Below, piece by piece: positions 55,044-63,589 of a DNA stretch of 64,000 bases (within the stretch, counting starts at the first letter, position 1; each line of letters starts with the position of its first letter). A program made the position numbers and the translations under genes. The stretch comes from Pseudomonadota bacterium (GTDB taxonomy: Bacteria > Pseudomonadota > Gammaproteobacteria > Burkholderiales > Burkholderiaceae_C), in contig JADFIG010000003.1 in the NCBI GenBank assembly GCA_022566735.1, forward strand, positions 157,521-221,520, in the 5' to 3' direction. Below the pieces are notes generated by a model. The model was not told the DNA's origin. It was given only the letters and a program-made list of their open reading frames with translations, and did not search any database.

Positions 55044-55532
55044 TCAAGCCGACGCCAGGGCCCGCACGATGTCGTCTTCGAGGGACTTCGGGGTGTCGGT
55101 GGGGGCATAGCGGCCGCGCACGGCGCCGTCCCGGCCGACGAGGAACTTGGTGAAGTTCCACTTGATCGACTGGGTGCCCAGGATGCCCGGGGCCTCCTTG
55201 ACCAGCCACTGGTAGAGCGGGTCGGCGTGGCTGCCGTTGACATCGACCTTGGACATCATGGGGAAGCTGACGCCGTAGTTGAGCTGGCAGAAGGACGCGA
55301 TCTCGCCGTCGCTGCCCGGGTCCTGGCCGCCGAACTGGTTGCACGGGAAACCGAGCACCACCAGGCCCTGGTCGGCGTGGGCCTGCCAGAGCTTTTCCAG
55401 GCCCTCGAACTGCGGCGTGAAGCCGCACTTGCTGGCGGTGTTGACGATGAGCAGCACCTTGCCGCGGTACTGGCTCAGGGGCACGGGCTGGCCGGTGATG
55501 CTGGTGGCGGTGAAATCGTGGATCTGGCTCAT
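55044..55532 (-). CDS. Glutathione peroxidase (Cys-type)
   Basis: Reduces hydroperoxides with a thiol donor. The 162-residue product shows the active-site Cys36 in NTASKCGFTPQ, encoded by TGC and not UGA, so it is the Cys form. Gln in GFPCNQFGGQDPGSDGEI and Trp in IKWNFTKFLVGRDG complete the tetrad. Such bacterial enzymes often use thioredoxin instead of glutathione. The ATG at 55532 was chosen from the family start (MSQIHDFTATSITG). It is a single gene, divergent from a histidine kinase gene. Confidence 0.94.
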   Translation of the reverse strand: MSQIHDFTATSITGQPVPLSQYRGKVLLIVNTASKCGFTPQFEGLEKLWQAHADQGLVVLGFPCNQFGGQDPGSDGEIASFCQLNYGVSFPMMSKVDVNGSHADPLYQWLVKEAPGILGTQSIKWNFTKFLVGRDGAVRGRYAPTDTPKSLEDDIVRALASA

Positions 55533-55758
55533 GGCGGCCTCGGGTGGGTGAATGGACCGCAGGATGGCGGTGAATCGTTCGCCCAGCGTAACCAATGCAC
55601 ACACTCCGCGGGGCCACCTCCGCGTTATCCCCCGGTGTCATGGATGGTCAAAACCCCCCGAAGTGCATAGACTGGACCGTTGCGGGAAATCGTCCCGCCG
55701 TCGCCCCGGAGAACCGCCCCACAGAGGTGGCCGCGACACCAGCAAGAGGAGCACCGAC

Positions 55759-57492
55759 ATGGCACAGATGCAAACCGCCCGGCCCACGGAAGGCATTCGC
55801 CGTTCCCTGCCCATGGGCATCTCCGAGTCCATGTCGGACGACGCCCAGCGTCTGCTCGACGAGCTGCATGTCCGCCAGGACGCCTTCGAGCAGCAGGCCC
55901 AGCTGGTGCGCCAGCTGCAGACGGCGCTGCAACGCGCCCAGGCCACCAACCAGGAGCTGGCCCTGGTGGCCGACCGCGTCACCGACGCCATCCTGATCTG
56001 CGACGCGCACCGCTGCATCAGCTGGGTCAACCCGGCCTTCACCCGCCTGACCGGCTTCAGCCTCACCGAGTGCCACGGCCAGCTGCCCGAAGAGCTGCTC
56101 AGCGGCCCGCACACCGACGCGGCCATCGTCGCCCAGATCAACCAGAGCCTGGCCCAGGGCGCCAGCATCGAACGCCTGGAGGTCTGCCACCACCGCAAGG
56201 ACGGCGAGCCCTTCTGGGTGCGCCGCTCGGTGCAGCCGGTGCACGGCCCGGACGGCCAGATCAACCGCTACATCGAGGTGCTGACCGACATCTCCGAGCC
56301 GCGCCGCGCCGACGCCGAGCACGCCCGCCGCCTGGAAGCCGAGGTGGCCCTGGCCGCCAAGGTCGAGTTCCTCTCGCGCATGAGCCACAGCATGCGCTCG
56401 CCGCTCAACGCCATCCTGGGCTTCACCCAACTGCTGGACATGGGCGCGCCGGGCGGGCTCAGCGAGTCCCAGCAGCGCCACCTGCAGCACATCCACACCG
56501 CCGGCCAGCAGCTGCTGACGCTGATGGACCAGGCCCTGGAGTTCGCCCAGCTCGACGACAAGGCCGTGGGCATCCGCCCGCAGCGCGTGGAGCTGGCGGT
56601 GCTGCTCAAGGAGATCCGCGCCGCCCTGGAGGACCAGGCCGCCCAGCACCACATCACCGTGGTGGTGGACTGCCCCTCGCTGACCGTGTGGGCCGATGCC
56701 AACCACACCCGCGCCATCCTGATGAACCTGGCACTCAACGCCATCCAGTACAGCCCGCAGGGCTCCACCGTCTGGTTGACCGGCAAGGCCGCCGCCGACG
56801 AACGCCTGGGTGCCATCGAGGTGCGCGACCAGGGCTTCGGCATCGACCCCGGCGACCTGCCGCGCCTGTTCCAGCCCTTCACGCGGCTGGACTCGTCCTC
56901 GCGCAGCGCCAACACCGGCCACGGCCTGGGCCTGGCGGTGTCGCAGCGCCTGGCCGAGCTGATGCACGGCCGCATCGACGTCACCAGCACCCTGGGCCAC
57001 GGCAGCGTCTTTGCGCTGCGCCTGCCCCTGGCGGAGATGCCCGGCTCGGGCCGCACGCCCGGCGCCCAGGGCCGCGGCCAGGAACCGGCCGTGCTGCTGC
57101 CGCCGCTGCGCGTGGTCCACATCGAGGACAACGCCCTCAACCGCAGCCTGGTCGAAGCGGTGTTCGCCGCCTACCCGCACGTGCGCCTGTTCTCCGCCGA
57201 GAACGCCGCCGAGGGCATGGCGGCGATCGAGTCGCAGCGCCCCGACGTGGCCCTGGTCGACATCAACCTGCCCGACGGCTCCGGCCTGGACCTCTGCCGC
57301 CGCCTGCGCGCCCAGACCGAGTTCCGCAAGCTGCCGCTGATCGCGCTGAGCGCCGACGCCCTGCCCGACCACATCGCCCGTGCGCTGCAGACCGGCTTCA
57401 ACCACTACCTGGTCAAGCCGCTGCAGATCCCGCGCCTGCTGGGCATCCTCGCCTCGCTGCCGAGCGCGCAGGCCGCGCCGCCGACAACCTGA
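55759..57492 (+). CDS. Soluble PAS histidine kinase with C-terminal receiver domain
   Basis: A 577-residue hybrid-type kinase without membrane segments. Parts: a coiled coil (residues about 25-65), PAS (VADRVTDAILICDAHRCISW, RLTGFSLTECHGQLPEELL), HisKA with the phospho-His in SRMSHSMRSPLNAILGFTQL (the usual ELRTPL is SMRSPL here), HATPase (LNAIQYSPQG, DQGFGIDPGDLPRLF, GHGLGLAVSQRL), and a receiver with VHIEDNALNRSLVEAVF, the Asp in VALVDINLPDGSGLDL and Lys in YLVKPLQIP. AAGAGGAG precedes the ATG at 55759. No partner regulator lies adjacent. Confidence 0.92.
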   Translation: MAQMQTARPTEGIRRSLPMGISESMSDDAQRLLDELHVRQDAFEQQAQLVRQLQTALQRAQATNQELALVADRVTDAILICDAHRCISWVNPAFTRLTGFSLTECHGQLPEELLSGPHTDAAIVAQINQSLAQGASIERLEVCHHRKDGEPFWVRRSVQPVHGPDGQINRYIEVLTDISEPRRADAEHARRLEAEVALAAKVEFLSRMSHSMRSPLNAILGFTQLLDMGAPGGLSESQQRHLQHIHTAGQQLLTLMDQALEFAQLDDKAVGIRPQRVELAVLLKEIRAALEDQAAQHHITVVVDCPSLTVWADANHTRAILMNLALNAIQYSPQGSTVWLTGKAAADERLGAIEVRDQGFGIDPGDLPRLFQPFTRLDSSSRSANTGHGLGLAVSQRLAELMHGRIDVTSTLGHGSVFALRLPLAEMPGSGRTPGAQGRGQEPAVLLPPLRVVHIEDNALNRSLVEAVFAAYPHVRLFSAENAAEGMAAIESQRPDVALVDINLPDGSGLDLCRRLRAQTEFRKLPLIALSADALPDHIARALQTGFNHYLVKPLQIPRLLGILASLPSAQAAPPTT

Positions 57493-57518
57493 CGCTCAAG
57501 CGTTCAAGGGCCTGAGCC

Positions 57519-58430
57519 TCAGCCCGCGCCCAGGCGCTCGGCCGTCCAGCGCAGCAGGTCCAGCCACATCTGGCGGATCTCGGCCTCCTGCGGCGTGCGC
57601 AAGGCACTGGGCAACTCGATGGTGACGACGGGCACCTTCTTGTGCACGCCCCCGTAATTGCCCAGGCTGCCCGGGAAGATGCCGACCTGGTCCAGGTAGA
57701 GGCGGCCCAGGCGCTCCGGCGCCACGGTGGGGCCGTCGAAGTCCAGCACGCCGTAAGGCGCGTGCACCGAGACGATCAGGTCGGGCTTCCAGCGCTCCAT
57801 CTCGTCGTGCAACCAGCGCGACTCGGGTTCGGACAGGGGCCTGGGGCCCGGGTAGCGGCGCGGGTCGCTGCGGGTGCGCTTGGCCCAGTAAGTGGGCGCT
57901 TCCTTGTCCCAGCCGGGCGTGGGGAAATTGCGGTTGAGGTCGACCCCGCGGGCGTTGGTGCGGGTGGGCTTGCCCTGCAACATGCCATCGGGGTTCATCA
58001 GGGGCACGAAGCGCCAGTGGATGTTGGAAGGCGTCTCCATGGCCGCGCCGATCCAGTGCAGCACCAGGGCGGTGGACGACAGCTCGTCGCCGTGGATGCC
58101 GCCCAGCACCAGCACGCGCAGGCGGGCCGACACCGCCGAGACATCGCGCTGCAACAGCGGCTGGCCCTGCACCGAGGTCGCCGCGCCGGGCACCAGTTGG
58201 GCCCGCGCGCAGACCGCCCGCGACACATTGGGCAGGCGGCGGGCGAGCTGCTCGCACAGCGACAGCGGGGTCAACGGGGTGCGGGCCGTGGCAGCTGCTG
58301 CGCCAGGCGGGGGGCTGCCTGACACGACGGCGCCGGGACTGCCGACCGAGGCCGCCTGCCCCGTGCCCACAGCACCCACCGCGCCCAGGGCAAGGGTCAG
58401 GGTGGCCAGGGATCTCTGCAGCACTCGCAT
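57519..58430 (-). CDS. Secreted M14-family peptidase (MpaA-like)
   Basis: A 303-residue zinc carboxypeptidase-like enzyme with a signal peptide (SLATLTLALGAVGAVGTGQA). Zinc and catalytic motifs: LGGIHGDELSS (HxxE), NARGVDLNRNFPTPGW, SVHAPYGVLDFDG (third ligand His) and VTIELPS with the catalytic Glu. It resembles the MpaA murein tripeptide amidase, which trims muropeptides, and fits with AmpG in the same window. The signal peptide would place it in the periplasm, whereas E. coli MpaA is cytosolic. It lies 64 bases downstream of ruvA on the same strand. Confidence 0.86.
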   Translation of the reverse strand: MRVLQRSLATLTLALGAVGAVGTGQAASVGSPGAVVSGSPPPGAAAATARTPLTPLSLCEQLARRLPNVSRAVCARAQLVPGAATSVQGQPLLQRDVSAVSARLRVLVLGGIHGDELSSTALVLHWIGAAMETPSNIHWRFVPLMNPDGMLQGKPTRTNARGVDLNRNFPTPGWDKEAPTYWAKRTRSDPRRYPGPRPLSEPESRWLHDEMERWKPDLIVSVHAPYGVLDFDGPTVAPERLGRLYLDQVGIFPGSLGNYGGVHKKVPVVTIELPSALRTPQEAEIRQMWLDLLRWTAERLGAG

Positions 58431-58494
58431 GGTGCGATCATGCCCCGAAACCGCGGCGCAGCGTCCGGGGCGACCGAGCCACCTTGGCGGCGGC

Positions 58495-59070
58495 TCAGCG
58501 CGCCAGCGACTTCAGCGCCAGCTTGATGCCCTCGGCGACCGACACATCGGCCGGCAACTGCTTGAGCGCGGCCTGGGCTTCCTTGTCGGAGTAGCCCAGG
58601 GCGATGAGGGCCTGCAGGATGTCGCCCTGCGCATCGGAGGCCGCAGCCCAGCCGGGCGTGGCCAGGGCGGGCGCGAGCTTGCCCTTGAGCTCCAGCAGCA
58701 GGCGCTCGGCCGTCTTCTTGCCGATGCCGGGCACCTTGACCAGGCGGGACGCGTCTTGCGCCGAAACCGCCTGGGCCAGCTCCTCGGTGCTCAGGCCCGA
58801 CAGCAGCGCCAGCGCGATGCGCGGGCCCACGCCGCTGATCTTGACCAGCTCGCGGAAGGACTCGCGCTCACCCGCCGTCAGGAAGCCGAACAGCAGCTGG
58901 GCGTCCTCGCGGACGATGAACTGCGTCAGCAGCGTCACCTTGGCGCCCAGCTCGGGCAGGTTGTAGAAGGTGCTCATGGGCACCTGCACTTCGTAGCCCA
59001 CGCCGTGCACATCCACCAGCACGAAGGGCGGGGCCTTGCCGGCGAGCTCGCCGACCAGTCGGGAGATCAT
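58495..59070 (-). CDS. ruvA: Holliday junction branch-migration protein RuvA
   Basis: Binds four-way junctions and loads the RuvB motor. The 191-residue product has the N-terminal OB domain ([37 protein letters not shown]), the helix-hairpin-helix pair ([38 protein letters not shown]) and the C-terminal RuvB-binding domain ([18 protein letters not shown]). Its start overlaps the stop of the response regulator gene by four bases, an uncommon coupling. No ruvB or ruvC lies next to it; the downstream gene is an M14 peptidase. Confidence 0.96.
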   Translation of the reverse strand: MISRLVGELAGKAPPFVLVDVHGVGYEVQVPMSTFYNLPELGAKVTLLTQFIVREDAQLLFGFLTAGERESFRELVKISGVGPRIALALLSGLSTEELAQAVSAQDASRLVKVPGIGKKTAERLLLELKGKLAPALATPGWAAASDAQGDILQALIALGYSDKEAQAALKQLPADVSVAEGIKLALKSLAR

Positions 59071-59729
59071 CGGCGGAACAGCCCCAGGCGTTGCGCCTCC
59101 AGCGCGGCTTCGGCGCGCGAGGACACATTGAGCTTGCGGTAGATCTGCTTGACGTAGTCGGCGATGGTGTGGCGCGACAGGTTGAGCTGCTGGCCGATTT
59201 CCGGCAGCGTGAAGCCCTTGGCCACGCGCAGCAGCACCTCGTTTTCGCGGTCGGTGAGCTGCACGTGCGGCGTCACGGTGTCGGGCTGCTGCGGCGGCTG
59301 CATGCGCGACTGGGCCGTGAAGTACTGGATCACGCGGCGGGCGATGGACGGCGACAGCGGCGGCTCGCCCTGGCTGATGCGGTGCAGCTGCTCGGCGAGT
59401 TGCTCGCGCGACTGTTCCTTGAGCAGGTAGCCGAAGGCGCCGGCCTGCAGGGCGGGGAAGAGGTGGTCGTCGTCGTCGTGGATGGTCACCACCACGGACT
59501 GCACATCGGGCTGCTTCTCGCGCAGGGCCTGCACCACCTCGACGCCGGAGCCGTCGGGCAGGCCCAGGTCGATCATGGCCACATCGAAGCGCACCGCGTT
59601 GACCAGCTCCAGCGCGTCGTGGATGCGCGCGCTCTCGCTGATCTGCGCCCCGGGGAACACCTGCAGCGCCAGCGTCTTGAGCCAGGCTCGGATCTCGGGC
59701 AGGTCTTCAAGAAGGAGGATTTGCTTCAT
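59067..59729 (-). CDS. NarL/FixJ-type response regulator
   Basis: A 220-residue regulator. The receiver (residues 1-120) has [13 protein letters not shown], the phosphoacceptor Asp54 in [14 protein letters not shown], a Thr-equivalent in [13 protein letters not shown] and Lys in [12 protein letters not shown]. The LuxR-type HTH (residues about 148-212) reads [40 protein letters not shown]. It is the partner of the histidine kinase encoded 86 bases upstream and overlaps ruvA by four bases downstream. Confidence 0.94.
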   Translation of the reverse strand: MKQILLLEDLPEIRAWLKTLALQVFPGAQISESARIHDALELVNAVRFDVAMIDLGLPDGSGVEVVQALREKQPDVQSVVVTIHDDDDHLFPALQAGAFGYLLKEQSREQLAEQLHRISQGEPPLSPSIARRVIQYFTAQSRMQPPQQPDTVTPHVQLTDRENEVLLRVAKGFTLPEIGQQLNLSRHTIADYVKQIYRKLNVSSRAEAALEAQRLGLFRR

Positions 59730-59814
59730 GGGGGTGGGCCTCGCTACGCTTCAAAAGAGTCGTTGATGTCAAACATTGTCCACGCGAACCGTGTCATGCG
59801 CCAGACAGGCCCGC

Positions 59815-61902
59815 TCAGGGGCCGAGCCGATGCGGCAAAACCTGTTGCATCGCGGCGATTTCCAGCGGCAGGGTCAGGCGGATGACGGTGCCGAAGCCCG
59901 GCCCCGACTCGACCAGGCACTGGCCGTTGAGCTGCTTGGCGCGGTGCTTCATGCTGGTCATGCCGTGGCCACGGTCGAGGCGGCCGTCGAGCTCCAGGGG
60001 GATGCCGCGGCCGTTGTCCTGGATCACCAGGCCGAAGACGTGGTTGGCCAGATCGACATCGGCCGTGATGACCACGTGCGACGCCCCGCTGTGCTTGATG
60101 ATGTTGCTGACCGCCTCGCGCACGATGCGGGTGGTCTGCACATAGGTGCGCGACGACAGCGGCTCTTCGATGGTGTCGTTGGGGTTGCGCCATTCGCACT
60201 CGATGCCGGCCTGGCCCAGGCGCGAGACCACCTCGCTGCGCCAGTCGGCGAGCGAGTCGGACAGCACCATGGGCCGCCCGGTGAGGCCGCGCACCGACAG
60301 GCGCATCTCTTCGAGGGCTTCGCGCGCCAGGGTGGAGATGCGGTCGTTGTCCGAGGTGTGGACGATGGTCAGCAGCTTGGCGCCCAGGTCGTCGTGGAGG
60401 TCGGAGGCGATGCGCTTGCGCTCCTTCTCGGCGATCTGCTCGACGCGCAGTTCGGCGATCTGGTTGAAGTTGCGCTCGATCTCGACGCTGATTTCCTGCA
60501 CGCGGCGCTCCAGGTGCACGCGCGCACCTTCGGCCGATTGCAGCGCCCGCGCATAGACCTGGATCAGGCGCACGCCCACCGCCGCGTAGAGCAGCGGCAT
60601 CACGAAATGGGTGATGTGCAGGCCGCCGGTCTTCAGCAGGCCGTTCTGGTAGGACAGCTCGATGCCCAGCACCGCCGCGACCACGCCGAGCGCCGCGCAC
60701 ATCAGCCAGAACTCGGCCCGCCGCCCGCGCCCCGTGACCCACAGGAAGTGCCCGATGGCCACGAACAGCTCCAGCGTGAAGACGAGGAACCAGATGCGTG
60801 CGCCCAGGAAGAGCTGGTCCAGGCCCAGCAGCAGCAGGCTCAGCGGCAGCAGCAGGCACTGCGCCCACAGCAGCAGGTTGACGCGCAGGTTCCAGACCTG
60901 CTGGGCGGGATCGCGCAGGCCGATGCCGGCATAGCCCATCAGGAACTTGATCGCGAAGGCCGTCATGGGCGCCATCACGATGGCGATGAGCACCTCCATG
61001 GCGTCGTTGGGCACGGCCAGGTCGAGCCGCCAGAAGCGCCCCGTCACGACCGCCCAGCCGATGGTCAGCAGGCCGAAGTACAGCAGGTAGTTCAGGCGGC
61101 GCACCCAGGCCAGGCCGAGCGCGAACACGCCCATCACCACCAGCACGCCGCCCATGATCTGGGACAGGGTGGTGGTCCAGAAATTGAGCTCCTCGGCCAT
61201 CTGGCGGACCTCGACCAGGGGGCCGACGTGCACCGCGGCGAGCCCGCCGGCGCGCTGCCGCGAGGTGACGCGCTGGATGGGGTAGCCGGCCACCTTGACG
61301 TCCAGCACATTGCCCGAGGGCCGCAGCAAGGCGGTCGGCAAGGGCACGACGTGGGAGCCGAAGCAGTCGCGCGCATAGGGCTCGACCATGCGGCCGCTGC
61401 GGAACACCAGCTGGCCGTTGAGGTGGACCTCCACGCTGGAGCAGGCGCGGTCGATCAGGGCGGCCATCACCTCGTGGGTGCGCGGCACCTCGCCGAAATC
61501 GAGCGGGAAGCGGTACCAGACACCGCCCTTGTAGCCCGGCTGCGAGCGCGACCACTCGTCGGGCAGGGTCACGGGCTTGCCCTCGGCCTGCGCCTGCGCG
61601 GCCGGCGGGAACTGCGTGCCGTTGTCGGCCACGGCCCAGGCGCGCTCCAGCGACTGCACCCCGCCCTCTTCCACGGCATGCACCCCCGGGCGACTCAGGC
61701 GGGAGGCCTCGCGGTTGAGGGCCAGCAGGCCCAGCGCCACGGCGGCGGCCAGGGCCAGGCCCAGCACCACCCAGACGCGGCGCGGCGCCATCCCGACCAA
61801 GGCGGCCGCAGGCTGGCCCGCCGTCACGGCGTCGGCAGCGGGGGCTTGTTCCCGCATCAGAGCGCGGCCCACCTGGGACCACCAGCGAAGCAACAGGTTC
61901 AA
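59815..61902 (-). CDS. 7TM-type sensor histidine kinase (NarX-like kinase core)
   Basis: A 695-residue membrane kinase. One N-terminal segment (VWVVLGLALAAAVALGLLAL) is followed by a periplasmic jelly-roll-like domain (residues about 65-225, WYRFPLDFGEVPRTHEVMAA) and about seven membrane segments, the layout of 7TMR-DISM receptors. The HisKA_3 box is ERKRIASDLHDDLGAKLLTI; the ATPase has REAVSNIIKHSGASHVVI and DNGRGI. The start at TTG 61902 has GGAG eight bases upstream and gives MNLLLRWWSQVGRAL; the ATG at 61857 is the conservative alternative. The signal is unknown; the domain often senses glycans or carbohydrates. Confidence 0.9.
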   Translation of the reverse strand: MNLLLRWWSQVGRALMREQAPAADAVTAGQPAAALVGMAPRRVWVVLGLALAAAVALGLLALNREASRLSRPGVHAVEEGGVQSLERAWAVADNGTQFPPAAQAQAEGKPVTLPDEWSRSQPGYKGGVWYRFPLDFGEVPRTHEVMAALIDRACSSVEVHLNGQLVFRSGRMVEPYARDCFGSHVVPLPTALLRPSGNVLDVKVAGYPIQRVTSRQRAGGLAAVHVGPLVEVRQMAEELNFWTTTLSQIMGGVLVVMGVFALGLAWVRRLNYLLYFGLLTIGWAVVTGRFWRLDLAVPNDAMEVLIAIVMAPMTAFAIKFLMGYAGIGLRDPAQQVWNLRVNLLLWAQCLLLPLSLLLLGLDQLFLGARIWFLVFTLELFVAIGHFLWVTGRGRRAEFWLMCAALGVVAAVLGIELSYQNGLLKTGGLHITHFVMPLLYAAVGVRLIQVYARALQSAEGARVHLERRVQEISVEIERNFNQIAELRVEQIAEKERKRIASDLHDDLGAKLLTIVHTSDNDRISTLAREALEEMRLSVRGLTGRPMVLSDSLADWRSEVVSRLGQAGIECEWRNPNDTIEEPLSSRTYVQTTRIVREAVSNIIKHSGASHVVITADVDLANHVFGLVIQDNGRGIPLELDGRLDRGHGMTSMKHRAKQLNGQCLVESGPGFGTVIRLTLPLEIAAMQQVLPHRLGP

Positions 61903-61966
61903 AGACGAGACTCCACAAGCCCGGGCATGTGCGACGCACACGCTCAATGGGACATTCTCGCAAGAC

Positions 61967-61999
61967 TTGTCGCCCCCACTGGCCCTGGACAAGCGACAA
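61967..61999. promoter_or_regulatory. Inverted repeat between the kinase and phoH genes
   Basis: TTGTCGC (61967-61973) and GCGACAA (61993-61999) form perfect seven-base arms 19 bases apart, in the 129-base divergent region. It may be a site for the NarL-type regulator encoded next door (autoregulation), but this is only suggested by position. Confidence 0.4.
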
Positions 62000-62031
62000 T
62001 TTGCGCGCTTACTTCCAAATCCATGGCATCC

Positions 62032-62727
62032 ATGCAACTGCGGCACAGCTTTTCCCCCCCGGACAACGCCCGCCTGGCCCACCTCTGCGGGCCGCTGGAC
62101 GAGCACCTGCGCACCATCGAGGACGCCTTCGGGGTGACGCTGCACCGCCGCGGCGAGCAGTTCCGCATCGAGGGCGCGCGGGGCGTGCCCCAGCAGGTGG
62201 TGGCGCTGCTCGACAGCCTCTATGCCCGCGCCGACCGGCCGCTGAGCGCCGAGCTGGTGCAGTTGGCGGTGGCCTCCAGCTTGCGCCAGAGCACCCACGT
62301 GGCGCGCCGCCCGCGCGCTGGCGCCCCCGCAGGGGCCGGCGCCGATGCCGACCGCGACCCCGGTGCCGTCCAGGACGGCGAGGGCCCCGACGGACCGGAG
62401 GGCCCGCAACTGCACACCCGCCGCGCCGACCTGCAGGGCCGCACGCCCAACCAGGTGGCCTACCTGCGCCACATCCTACAGTTCTATCGCCGTTCCGAAC
62501 CCAGTGACGAAGACGTCCAGCATCTCAAACGACGGTTGGAGCAGACTGGCGGCTCGCCATTGTACGAGGTCACGGAGCGAATCGCCGCCGGCGTACAGCA
62601 AGCGCTGGACGGAAGGTCCCCCGGGGAATTCGTCGTGCGTACGGCGATGAAGCACTCACCGCCCTATGTGGATCAGGTAGTCAAAGAGATGACGGGGGCG
62701 TGGCCAGTGCCTTCTTTTTGGTCCTAG
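62032..62727 (+). pseudogene. phoH: Truncated PhoH-like ATPase fused to an unrelated 80-residue tail
   Basis: The first about 148 residues are Pho[21 protein letters not shown], then a KH-like part, a Pro/Ala/Asp linker, and RRADLQGRTPNQVAYLRHIL. In an intact PhoH the Walker A segment (GPAGTGKT) follows within about 15 residues and the protein reaches about 320 residues. Here the match ends near 62476 and the frame continues as QFYRRSEPSDEDVQHLKRRL to a stop at 62727, with no nucleotide-binding motifs. Codon use changes at the junction (first CTA and many NNA/NNT codons). The product cannot be a working PhoH. An ATG at 62023 is an alternative start. Confidence 0.8.
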
Positions 62728-62776
62728 TTCTTCCTCTCCGTCTCCGTCTCAGTGCTTCCTGACGGGCAAGTTCCAT
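62681..62776 (-). CDS. Possible 31-residue Arg/Lys-rich peptide
   Basis: A very short frame with an unusually good ribosome binding site: AGGAGGTGA five bases before the ATG at 62776. The product is MELARQEALRRRRRGRTRTK plus about 11 residues. It overlaps the 3' end of the chimeric phoH frame on the opposite strand. Another short frame ending at TAG lies directly upstream on the same strand, so this could be the end of an operon of small genes. It has no recognised family and may be spurious. Confidence 0.3.
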   Translation of the reverse strand: MELARQEALRRRRRGRTRTKKKALATPPSSL

Positions 62777-63101
62777 CGCAGTCACCTCCTACTGATTGCA
62801 GGCTTCTACTTGTCTCCTGGGTACAGCATTGGCCAAGGCGACATGATCTCGCCCCCGTACCTCTTGGTCCATCTTCTGCGCCAACAGCACTGCTGCAATT
62901 CAAGTAGGTCCCCGTCTCGTGTCGTCATCGCAAGTTGAGATGCCGCTCAACGTTTCAGCCGTTGCTGTTCACCAGCAATCTGCCTATGCTAGATATCGAG
63001 TCCGGGATCGTGCTCCTGGCTCCATGGAGGGCTTTGTTAGGGGTTACGCAGACAGCCTTACTAACAGGGCCCTCTTTTTTTGTTCGCACCGTGACGCTGA
63101 C
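62728..63101. other. 374-base low-GC stretch with terminator, no convincing gene
   Basis: This stretch follows the chimeric phoH frame and precedes the ribbon-helix-helix gene. It contains the start of the small Arg-rich frame and one strong terminator-like hairpin. Other open frames here lack ribosome binding sites and resemble no family. Base composition is clearly less GC-rich than everything left of 62,476. Confidence 0.5.
63027..63081 (+). terminator. Strong rho-independent terminator
   Basis: GAGGGCTTTGTTAG (63027-63040) pairs with CTAACAGGGCCCTC (63061-63074) over 14 positions with two G-U pairs. The loop is 20 bases, and seven T follow (63075-63081). The plus-strand gene it ends is not obvious; the nearest is the chimeric phoH frame about 300 bases upstream. 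It faces the 3' end of the ribbon-helix-helix gene. Confidence 0.75.
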
Positions 63102-63284
63102 CTATGGCACCACGCCGCTATGTTTCCCTCCCTTGTCTTCCAAGAAATCGTGTCGTTCCAAGCACGCAGAAATCAACTTCCGGACCACCGCCGACTTGTT
63201 GGTGCGGTTCGCCGTGCAGAAGGCTTGGAACCTTTCGTCCATCTCGGTGGTGATTGCCGTTGTAACGATCTTTTCTTTCTGCAT
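63102..63284 (-). CDS. Ribbon-helix-helix (CopG/Arc-like) small DNA-binding protein
   Basis: A 60-residue protein. The pattern EKIVTTAITTEMDERFQAFC (beta ribbon, helix 1), then RTNKSAVVRKLISACL (turn and helix 2), fits a ribbon-helix-helix DNA-binding fold. AGGAAGCGGG lies before the ATG at 63284. Such proteins are common on plasmids and mobile elements as repressors, antitoxins or mobilisation accessory proteins. No toxin or relaxase gene is visible beside it. Codon use is less GC-biased than in the main part of the window, supporting a different origin. Confidence 0.6.
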   Translation of the reverse strand: MQKEKIVTTAITTEMDERFQAFCTANRTNKSAVVRKLISACLERHDFLEDKGGKHSGVVP

Positions 63285-63589
63285 AGTTCCCGCTTCCTAA
63301 TGCGAAGAAGGGGCCCCTTTCAGGACCCCAGCCTCGTTTTACCGATGCCTACTACACAATGCGTAATATTTATGACTCCCGTGAGCAGCGCAATACTGTC
63401 CAGCGCATGAATCTTGTTTCGTTGCCAATCATTCCAAAACGATTCCCCCGCACTTTCCCCCGCTCACAACCTCGCAGCTTGCAGTTATCGCGTTTTCAGG
63501 CCACGCAAGCTGCGGGTAGATCCCGCGAGCACGCACGAGAACACTGCAACTTGCCCAACCACAACGATTTAGTCTACTTTCAGAGCACC
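63285..63589. other. 305-base non-coding stretch with a long inverted repeat
   Basis: No open frame with a ribosome binding site or family match was found. CGCAGCTTGC (63473-63482) and GCAAGCTGCG (63505-63514) form a perfect ten-base inverted repeat with a 22-base spacer. GGGGCCCC (63310-63317) is a short palindrome in the leader side of the ribbon-helix-helix gene. Base composition is moderate GC. Confidence 0.5.

Noticed and set aside
55044..55532. Selenocysteine in glutathione peroxidase
   Set aside because: The active-site codon in NTASKCGF is TGC, so this is an ordinary Cys enzyme.
59776..61980. Long plus-strand frame leading into phoH
   Set aside because: It is antisense to the 7TM histidine kinase. 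Only the part from about 62032 has PhoH similarity, so the upstream extension was dropped.
63027..63081. Integron attC site
   Set aside because: The hairpin has GTTAG/CTAAC ends, but the core-site consensus is not met on either strand and a T-run follows, so terminator is the simpler reading.
62919..63410. Plus-strand frames of 163 and 121 codons in the low-GC segment
   Set aside because: They are antisense to the ribbon-helix-helix gene, have no ribosome binding site and no family pattern.
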